This document shows positions 48,352 to 64,000 of a stretch of DNA of 64,000 bases, piece by piece (within the stretch, counting starts at the first letter, position 1; each line of letters begins with the position of its first letter). Location of the stretch: the NCBI RefSeq assembly GCF_040954835.1, contig NC_090716.1, positions 17,049,275-17,113,274 on the forward strand, read 5' to 3'. The notes under the pieces are model-generated. The model worked only from the letters and a program-made list of their open reading frames with translations, was not told the origin of the DNA and searched no databases. This DNA comes from Lepisosteus oculatus. Its lineage: Eukaryota > Chordata > Actinopteri > Semionotiformes > Lepisosteidae. A program made the position numbers and the translations under genes.

Positions 48352-48448
48352 ATTAGAAGAAGAATAATTTCTAACACTTATATAGCACTTTTGTAGACAC
48401 TCCACTCATCACTGAACTCCCCTCCACCATCACCAATGTGCAGACTGT
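48352..48448 (+). repeat. TATAGCGC-type interspersed repeat, copy 2 (partial)
   Basis: AGAAGAAGAATAATTTCTAA, CACTTATATAGCACTTTTG, TAGACACTCC and CCTCCACCATCACCAATGTG repeat the first 90 bases of the copy at 5.39 kb. Confidence 0.6.
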
Positions 48449-51400
48449 GTTTAAAAATAAGCAAAGACGGAAAACAAGCAATATCATCACGTCAGAGTTT
48501 TTGCAATTACATATTTGATTGTGAGAGTAAACGTACAGCAGACGACAGCGGTGTACATTATTTTTTTTATTCTTAAAGCTGTAGCTTCACTACAGTCACA
48601 TGTTCATGAAAGATATCGTTGGAAACAGGATATAGAGATGATCTTCTTCCATGACCCTTGTCTCTAACAGTGACCTGTGTGTGACCGACGAGGCACTGCA
48701 ACAACACAAAACTAACACATTTCCCCACATTACAATGTCACTTCTCGCTTTTGGAATCATTAAGTAAGATTTATTAAATACATTTGTTTAAATTGTGAGT
48801 GCGAACCATAAAATAACTCGGTTAAACACACCACAAACTTAGCAAATCCTTACACTGAGCAGAATCTCGTATCTCATTTTCAGTGTATACGTACACATAC
48901 TGTTTTTGAAACATGAAATGAGCTGATGTATTCGTACACCCGTATCATGGAGCAATTCCTTCTGGAACACACACAGCACAAATGGGATTGCAGAGGAGCA
49001 TGTTCACAAGACCGGGTGTATCAGAGGGTGCTCATTTGGTTCACCATGACCCTGTGATGGCTTGTATACGCATAAAGTTATACTACACAGATACTGTACG
49101 TGATGTTCAGTTTCCACTCCACGGTCCTGGTCTGTACATGGAAATCTTGCTTCTCCAAAAAAATGTATTCATTTCTTTATATATATATCTTAAGGCAACT
49201 ACTTTTTGAAGTTTTTAAAGATCTGTTTCTTTAATATTGCAATAAGGGTCCAGTAACTCAATTGTACCAATAAATAATAAATAAACGTTCTAATAATGAA
49301 TCATGGGAGTCATGTTTACGAGAAATGCAGCTACAAAGTACAACCTGTAGGTGGGGTTGTATCCTCAGTAAAGGGCAAAACTTGCATGTTTCGAAAGGGC
49401 AAATGTAGAAAAAAGCTTAAGCAAGCAGTTGAAAGACTCTTATAAGTTCTAATAAAACGAATACATTGAATATAGAAAGAAATATGAAGGAGATATGTTA
49501 ATTTAATTTAAAGCATTCCTTAATAGGATTAAGGAATTCTATTCACAACTTGGCTGCTCACACAAGTCTTTCAGAAATACTGCCCCTTCATCCATCTTCA
49601 TCCCACCAGTGCTGGTGAAGGTTGCAGCCAGTTAGATATACAAAGGGATATATTTACATATTCAATGTGTGTACACTTCCCTTGCCACAGTATGCCAACA
49701 CACCCCACGAGCTCCAGCATGGTGTTGGGCTGGGCGGCAGTATGCTGTGGTCATTCACCCTGCTCCTTCTTTAATGAGGCTGTATGTTGATGTTTGAACT
49801 ATAGCTATTTTTTGTTTTGGGGTTAATTTTCTAAGTGAACCATGACTTATTGTTGAATGACAAAGTCATAGAAGCTCTTTTGACCAATTAAATTTTAGTT
49901 CCAAGTTATTCAAGTATTTCCACTAACAGTAAGTCACTTATTCCTGGTCAGAATTGCATAACCTGACCTGGAAGTCTAAAATGCACCCATTTCCAAATTA
50001 CGCAAGCCGAGGACAGCCTACAAACTCTGGCTGCAGGAACACTGAACTGTTTTTAAGTCAACAGTCTTCACATTAATCCTGGATTGATAATGAAGCTGGA
50101 CTCTCAGCTTATTGTATAGCAGTAATATTCACCATAATTTAGGATTTAAAGGGCTGCACTGCAAGATGTGTTCAACATTGACAATGCTCATCCATTTTTA
50201 TATTGTTTGGCATTAGCACCTTGCTTACATTTGGATATCGTGGACATTTTACATTTTCATGTCAAATACAATGATAATGAACAACTACTAGCGTAGTTCA
50301 TCCTCTGTAAACTCCAATGTCATATTCTGTCAAGAAAGCAGCTCAGGAATCATGGGTAGATTCTCCCTTCAGTGGTGTTTTCTGACTTTCTTCTGACTGC
50401 ACATGTACAGTACTTGGGTGTGTGCGATTCAAGGGTAGTGAGGAGAGCTTGACACCCACTGAATAAAAGACTCAGTAAACACCTGCTGCTGACATTCTAG
50501 CCTCTCCATGACAACCAGAAGATGCACATTAATGAGACGTGACACAATGACATTTTTTAAAGGCTGTTTTTCCAGGAATTGTAGCATTTCTGTATAAGGT
50601 TAAATTGTGTAGTGCTATGTACAGTACAGATAAAATCTTACAATACCACAGTTTTTCATAGTAAAACATCATTTGTTATATAGTGACAATGGTTCCAGAA
50701 ATGTAAGTTTACTATAATAAAAAGTCGGCACTGCACTGGCTCAGAAATCATATGTATAAAATAAAAAAAAAGATGCAAATATCTACATACACTAAAGAAG
50801 AGACAATGAACAGTCATTTTGCGAGGTTTAGCATTTGAATTTGCACCGAAAAGATGCTGGAATAAGCCCAGAAAATCCTACTGTTTAACATTTGGGCTTT
50901 AAACCAGAAGACAATTTTCAGGCTGGATTGAGAACGAGGCCTAGGATGGACATACATCTCACGGGTTTTAACCGTATAATTATGAAATGTGATGGACAGA
51001 AAACAGCAAAGGTCTTGACAAAACTACTTTTGACAAAAAGAGGGGCCCCGACTCCAGTACTGGAGGGCCCATTTCTGTTGACACCCACAAAAAAGATGCC
51101 CATGCCCTGAGAAGGGTGGATCACATTAACTCGAGGTGAAGCACAAACACATGAGTCGCACTACTGTTGCCATGGAGACCCGTGACAACCTCTCACACCA
51201 GGTTAATCCACACCTGCGACGACCAAAATAGTTTTGCCCTTCAAAGCAGGAGCATGCTGCAGGCTATGTGTAGGGTAGCAGAAACGATTACTCCTGCTCT
51301 TAAGAGATCGCTGAACCCTTACATCCTGGGCGACGAGCAAACCTGGAAGTTCAGGGCATTCTGAGGAACTGAGGCACAGCACAATGGATCCTTACAATGC

Positions 51401-53355
51401 ACTCTCATTGGATAGCCCTGAGTTTGCCTCAGAAAAGCCAATTAGATCTTCAACACAAGCAGCAATTTGGAGACCCTGGAAAGGGCTGTATCCTTTTTAT
51501 ATTTCAAAACCAAACAAAGAAAAGCAAAATGTTATAGTGGCCTTACATAAACATATATACAGCTTACAAATACTATTGTAAAAGAAGGTTTGTTTTATGG
51601 ACATTGTTCAGAAAGTTTTGCAGGGATAAACAATCTATTTTAAATCATACTCAGTTTTGTACAATCAAAGACATTTTCCTTTTTTACATTATAATCTTTC
51701 AATAAAACATTTAAAACCAGTGCAGAATAATCAAAAATGTATTTCTCTTAGCACATCTGCTTTAGATAAGTCTTGTGACTGTGATGCAATTCTGCAGCCT
51801 GTCATGAAGTGATAACAGCTCAACACTTGACTATGCAGCCGCATTTTGATAGGTTACCTGCAAAGACAATTTTGGGGGAAGTGTTCTTTCAAAATTCCTG
51901 ATTTAAAACATCTGGAATGTTTAAATGGGATCAGGAAAAACACTTTAGTGGACAGGGGTTACTTGAGGAACAAAACGCAAACAATGGACAAAGATCTCCT
52001 GAGGCCATTCTGTTGAGATATACAATTAAATTCTAAAGGGAAGAGAGTGACTTAAATCAAAATCCTTCCGGCCCAAGCAGAATATGGAAAGAGAAGCGAT
52101 ACTTTAGGTATATTCCTGCAATTCCAAATAAAATATTTAAACATTTGACTCATTTAAACTGTCCCTGTGCATGCTCAATTTCTGTGGGTACTCCAGTTTG
52201 TTTTCACCTCAAACACATGCTTGCCAGGTAACTGGCGTCTCTACATTGTCCCTGTGCACTCGTGTGCATGTCATCTGTGTTCCATCTTTGAGCCGCTTGT
52301 TCTTTTGGGACAGGATTCAGGTGGACAGAACTCTTACTCAGCTTACTGGGTAGCTTTCTCATGGTGGATACTGGATCTTTGTGAATCAGAAACATAACTT
52401 CTGTACCTCCAAAGGGTCCTGTCACTTACAGAAGCTTTGTGTGCAAGACCTCTAAATCACAGACAACTGCCTGTGCACCCACTAGTTTTAAAATAGGGTG
52501 CCTTTCATGCTTAATCCAAATGAACAGTTAAGAAGCGATGTATGGTATTTAGGAGTGAAATTGGGTTAAACTGGCTAAAGTCTTAGAATCAGAATTCTGT
52601 TTAAGCAAACAGTATTCACTCCCTGGCACAACCTTAGCAAAAGGACATTTTGTAAGAATTTTTGTCCAAGTTCCTCTGATTCTGATGATTATTAACATCT
52701 TATTAAATTCATCAAACCTTTTGGATTTGCCTTTAAGAATTATTAACATCTTACACAAAACAGGACGAGTGCCTGCTGATTGTGAGTTTTTCACTCTGCA
52801 AAACTAACTGAATTTTACCTCATCAACAACATGTTTCAAAAACAAAAGGGAAGATTTTGTAATAAACGACCCATCAACAAAAGAAGAAAGCAAGGTTATG
52901 TACAGAACGTCAGCACTCCATGAAGCTTTAAAAAGTGTTCTGATGAGGGTCTCTTGGTTTGTTGCTGAGAATCAATGTATTCGTGCTGAGCTTGAAGCTA
53001 GCTAAATAATAAAACTACCTAAAAAGAAAAAGAGCTATTAATTCAACACTGAATTTGTTTCCAATATAGAGAAACTGATGTTTTTAGACTAATATTAGAC
53101 TTTTTTGCCTATCCAAAATGTCAGACAAAATGTTATTTTAAATGGTCATTACATCTTCTGTTATAGGGTAAACAGATATGTCAACATTTTCTCAGCAATC
53201 ACAGTTGAATTTGAACGTTTAATCATCACCTCTTTAGTGAAATGGGAAAGATGTGATATAACCACTAAGGTAAAAATCAGCAAACAGCAGCATCACCAAC
53301 TTCACAGCCTGATAGCATCACAGAGCCTGAGCGAGCCTGGGCCTGATAAAGGAAT

Positions 53356-53677
53356 TCATCCATCCAGCCATTTTCTAACCACTTTACCCAATTCAGGGTC
53401 GTGGGGGAACCCCAGCCTATCCCAGCAAGCAATAGGCGCAAGGCAGGATACACCCTAGATAGACATGCACACTCGCATTAATGTCAAATTCCCAGAAGCC
53501 AATCAACCCACCAGCATGTCTTTGGACTGTGGGAGGAAACCGGAGCACCAGAAAGGAATCCAGGTGAACGAGGCGAGATCATACAACCTCCATGCAGACG
53601 GCAACCCGGGTTGTGATCGGAATTGAACTCGGGGCCCCGGCACTGCCAGACAGCAATACAAACCACCTTGCCACCTC
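53356..53677 (-). mobile_element. tRNA-derived SINE, full length, minus strand
   Basis: In plus-strand order: CATCCATCCAGCCATTTTC tail, CAATTCAGGGTCGTGGGGG, CAGCCTATCCCAGCAAGC, GCAAGGCAGGATACACCC, CCAGAAGCCAATCAACCCAC, CATGTCTTTGGACTGTGGG, TCCATGCAGACGGCAACCC, GGAATTGAACTCGGGGC (B box). This is the most complete copy in the window and a good reference for the family. Confidence 0.8.
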
Positions 53678-56600
53678 TGATATAGGAGATCTCTAAGGAA
53701 ATCAAGTCCTTACTGAAAGTGATGTTGGTGGACCAGTAGGTGTAATTCTTCTTTCTAGTCCCGATTTTCCAAACCAAAGTCCCAGTATGTTGACAGGCGA
53801 TACTATGCATGGTTTTGATGAGACACAAAACCAATGGCTTCAAAATGTGGCCATTAAAGATCCCACGGGATAAAGATTGTTGTTGTCTTGGCCAAATGAG
53901 GCTCAATCTGATCTACTTAAAAATCCTTCACTGCACCTGATCTGCTGTGTGGTGAACTGGTGCGGAATGGCTGTCGTGTGGGAGTCTTTCTAGGTATAGC
54001 TTTGCCATCAACCAAAGTCAGCCAGTAAAGGTGGTCACACAGAGACCAGGCAAATAGCATCACTGGTTCAGGCATAGGCCATACCACTCTGAGACTCCCC
54101 ATGCAGTGGCACACTATGGGCAGAGCACCAGCTTGGGAAGATGGCACGAGCTGGCTAGGGTTGTCTTTGTTTTCGCTGAAACAGAAATATGTGATTTGTT
54201 TTATACATCTATAAAAGAGATTTTGCTCCTGCAATCAGCGCAAGCTCTCCTGTACTGGACTGTGGCGCTTGTTTTAGGTCGAAAGGTGGGAAGGCTGGGA
54301 CAGGTTGGAGCAGCTTGCCTGCAGATGCCTCCTCTCCACACAAACTGCCGGAGCTGGAGCCAGCTGCACGTGGCAGCTCTAGACTGGCTGGCAATTGGAT
54401 AACAACAAAATGGAGATTCCACTTTTAAAAGGAAACCAACACAGCAGGTAGATTTCAAGATCCCCTTGATGAGATGCCCTAACCCTAAGAAAGACCAACT
54501 CACTGTCCCATGCACCATGACACATCTGCAGCTCTCTCAGGTTTTAAGGATATGACTCAGAGCTTTTTTTCCCCCAACACCTGAAATAAAGTCTGCTAGG
54601 ACTATTGCTCAGTACAATTATAGAAGTTTGCATTTAAGTAGGGTCTGGGTGTCCAATTCCAGCAAATGAAACTCCAGCATTCTTTAGCAATAATAACACC
54701 CCCATCCCTACCCAGACTAAAATGTGTCTATACCTATCAAAGCAGTAGAGCCTACTAGACCGCTACCGCTTAAACAGAAAAGCTTCTGACTGTTCATGAA
54801 TTTTGTTTTTTTGAGGTCTGTGGTCATAAGAAGAGTGATGGCAATAAAGAAGAAAACGTCTTCCCTCATTGTGCCAACCAGAAGGAAACGCGCCTTCCTA
54901 GCAGCAGTCAAACTGAGAACTGGCTACCACCCAAAACAAATGTAAGAAGTAATAAAACTATTATGAGGCAGATTTTAAGAATAAATACCCTTTTAACAAA
55001 TCTGCAAATTCAAAAACAAAAGAATTGCATGGTAAACTTCTATTAAAAAAGTCCCTCTTTAAAAATAAATAAATCACCTAAAAACTCTTTCAGGGACAGT
55101 CACAAAAACTTACTGCTGCAGTCTGAAGAGGGATTCCAATGTTAAGGACTTGGAAATAAGGTTCTGAAGCCACCAGTTTCCAGTCTTTTGGAAGGAGGTG
55201 ACAGTCGGGGTAAGACCAGTGTTGTGACTGTAAAACAATAATTTAAGCGTGATTCCCATTTCCCCACAGTGCAACACACATGGGAACAAGTAGCTGTGTC
55301 CTGTGTTGTGCGTCAAGCAGACATGAACTGAATCCAGGGCTCCCAAATCAGGAGAGACCCCCCTTCCAACAGTTAGTCCCGATGCTTTTCCTCCTCTTCT
55401 CCGCTCACAGCTCTTCCGTTCAAGTCCATTCTGCCGCGCTGTTCTGAAAGACTGCTCCTTTGCCACCCTGTAAACTTTGCAAGAGAGAGGAGAGCAGCTG
55501 TTATAGTCAGAAGGGGAAGAGGGAGGTTCTGCTCAGATCCAGCAGGACTCTGTGAGCCTCTGAGTCTGCTGCGGAGTCTGTGCCAGAGCTGGGAATGAGA
55601 GAGGAAAGAGAAGTTTCTTGCACCAGGTCCCAGTAAGTGCAGACATTCACATCTGGGTTTCTTTTGATCTAATGTGCAACGATACAAGTACGAGAGAGAC
55701 TTCATACAGTTTAAAGTCGTGTTGTTTTGTGGCTATTTTCATTATATACACTTGATTTGAAATGGTCAACTGTGGGTTTGTTACATCTGTCCTCGCAAGG
55801 ATGAATGCACAGAGGGGATGTATTTATATACATCATCTCATTACTGGCTTTAATAACATCACAGTAACCCTAATGTTCTTTTAGAAAGAGGTATACAACC
55901 TGATAGAGAAGGACTTTCACTTGCTATCCAAATCAGAGCTGTATATCAAGTCAAAACAACGCAGGAGGAAATAAACTGTAAGGTGACGAAAAGACGTGCG
56001 TACGAATCCCAATTCTTAAATGTACACTGGAGAAATTGGGTCTACATGAAATGAAATGACTCAGAATTCCATTCTTGATGGTTCCTAACAAAGAGGCCCT
56101 TTTGACAGGTTGCATTTCTAAAGTTTTCTTCTGGACAAGCCACACAGTTCCCTAGATGTGCTCACATTCTCTTTGGGGACTCTCAGAGGCAGTGTTTCCC
56201 CTGTCTTTCAGTTGGCCACCACCAGGGGCCAAGAACTGAACTGCACCAGGTTTTACTCTGAAGCTCTCTGCAGGCCAGGGATACATATCTTGCATTGGGT
56301 TCAGAAAAGGAAACAGCATGACTTGTAGAGACAAGTTTCCAGGAAATCAGGACACCAGCAGTGAACAGCTGCCAAAATCATTCGATAAGACTTGTGCTCA
56401 AGATAACTTTCTGGTTTTGGCTATTATCAAGAATCTGAATCAAATGACTCATGGAAGAAAACTGTAAAATGGTTTGCAAGCTGAATATTGTGAAATTCAG
56501 AAGATAGACAAAACTCAATAATGTGATGAGAGGCTGAGTCTCAACTCATGTTTTGGGATTCAATCCACTTGGTTTGAGGGACAAGCATTTGGCCATATGG

Positions 56601-57073
56601 GCAAGAAGTCAGACCCTCCCTCCCACCCCAACAAACCAAGAAAGAGAGTATTGGCAGAGCAGCTGGGCAGTTGTCTGAGCACTGATCCACTATTGAGGCT
56701 TGTATTTCTACTGCAGTCGTGGCGATTAGTGGAGCACAAATATCTGGGGTTGGTACACCTCCCAGGCATTCACCATGAAGTCCATTAAATACTAAAAGCA
56801 CCTGCAAACCGATACTCCACAAACCGTTCAAGTCACTGACCCTGCAGTTTAGTTTTGCCTGGGCAAGCCTTTGACTAAACCTTTCAAAGCAACTGAGTGT
56901 CACTTCATAAAATTTTTAAAAAGTAACCATTCCTGTTCTTTGTTAGTATTAATCTCCTTCGGTATTTGTTTGCTTTACTGCGGTCACTACCTGGAGAAAT
57001 AAATAATAAATATTCCAGGGATTACATTATGACTACTTATATTTTTTTGCTATGTAGTGTCTTTCCAGAACTC

Positions 57074-57186
57074 TGTAGTTCATGTAGGGAGCTGCGTCAG
57101 CATGCGTAGGCTGCAGAGGAACAAGTAAAGGCTCCACAGCCAAACTGCTGTTTCTTTTCTCCTCTGAATAAACCTTTACTTGTTCC
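57074..57186 (+). mobile_element. short hairpin retroposon with 12-bp target-site duplication
   Basis: Flanked by TTTCCAGAACTC (57062-57073) and TTTCTAGAACTC (57187-57198), one mismatch. The body begins TGTAGTTCATGTAGGGAGCT, keeps GCGTCAGCATGCGTAGGCTG and ends AAACCTTTACTTGTTCC. Most of both arms is deleted. It lies about 260 bases beyond the hras stop, so it may fall in the hras 3' UTR. Confidence 0.7.
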
Positions 57187-57442
57187 TTTCTAGAACTCAG
57201 ATCCATTTGTATTTCTAATCCCAGTCTGGAGCTTGGCTTTTACTGATTCAAACAGCGCTGAGTATTAATAGGAATGTGGTGCGAAGGGCAGAAAATACAG
57301 TATATACAAGTGCTCTCACACAGATCACATTTACCTGCCGTTTTCGCACATAGTTTCATCCCATAATGGCAGTGCTAACAAACTGGAGATGAATAACACC
57401 CCCCCACCCAGAGTAAAGCCAGCCCATAGACGCTCACCGTGG

Positions 57443-64000
<6,558 letters not shown>

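Larger units (their letters stand above)
46851..57400. other. gene-free interval between tsg101 and hras
   Basis: AT-rich sequence with a full SINE on each strand, part of a TATAGCGC-type repeat and a hairpin retroposon. In human the next gene upstream of TSG101 is UEVLD, but no UEV or LDH-like exon was seen here. The hras 3' UTR must occupy part of the right end, but no canonical poly(A) hexamer was found close to the stop. Confidence 0.5.

Noticed and set aside
54717-54911. 64-codon minus-strand frame with a hydrophobic run (VFFFIAITLLM)
   Set aside because: It looks like a membrane segment but matches no protein I recognise, and has no supporting exons or promoter.
55110-55705. Overlapping minus-strand frames of 118 and 110 codons
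   Set aside because: Two frames overlap, neither resembles a known protein, and composition is not convincingly coding.

Overview
The window is a piece of vertebrate nuclear DNA, most likely from a ray-finned fish. It has GT-AG introns, compact gene bodies, a TATA promoter, and many interspersed repeats of kinds common in fish: tRNA-derived SINEs, decayed CR1/L2-type LINE pieces, a Tc1/mariner-like remnant and hairpin-shaped retroposons. The sequence alone does not name the species or show whether it is a teleost or an earlier-branching fish. Coding sequence is only about 2.5 kb of the 64 kb. Most open frames are chance or repeat-derived.

Three conserved genes are present. Lactate dehydrogenase A (ldha, plus strand) has a candidate non-coding first exon and TATA/HRE promoter near 21.8-22.0 kb. 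Its seven coding exons run from 27,054 to 32,459 and encode 333 residues. tsg101 (ESCRT-I subunit, minus strand) is complete in ten coding exons between 46,401 and 36,034 and encodes 393 residues. It converges tail-to-tail with ldha. hras (minus strand) is partial: only its last two coding exons (61,884-61,725 and 57,562-57,443; residues 98-189) are inside the window, and the exons for residues 1-97 must lie beyond position 64,000.

Layout: 1-21.4 kb is gene-free and repeat-rich; 21.4-33.5 kb is ldha with its promoter; 33.5-36 kb is the convergent 3' interval; 36.0-46.9 kb is tsg101 and its GC-rich promoter; 46.9-57.4 kb is gene-free; 57.4-64 kb is the 3' half of hras. The order ldha-tsg101 matches human 11p15.1, and HRAS is on the same arm at 11p15.5, so the block looks like a compact version of an old linkage group. 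The genes are not an operon. LDHA acts in glycolysis, TSG101 in endosomal sorting and HRAS in plasma-membrane signalling, and their closeness reflects chromosomal history.

I found no novel biochemical system. The more unusual observations concern the repeats: a minisatellite that grew out of the body of a SINE, a hairpin retroposon family with clear target-site duplications (one copy just upstream of the ldha promoter), and a LINE tail nested in a mariner-like remnant within a tsg101 intron. Two putative regulatory clusters also stand out: HIF-type sites at ldha, and ETS plus CLEAR-like E-boxes at tsg101.
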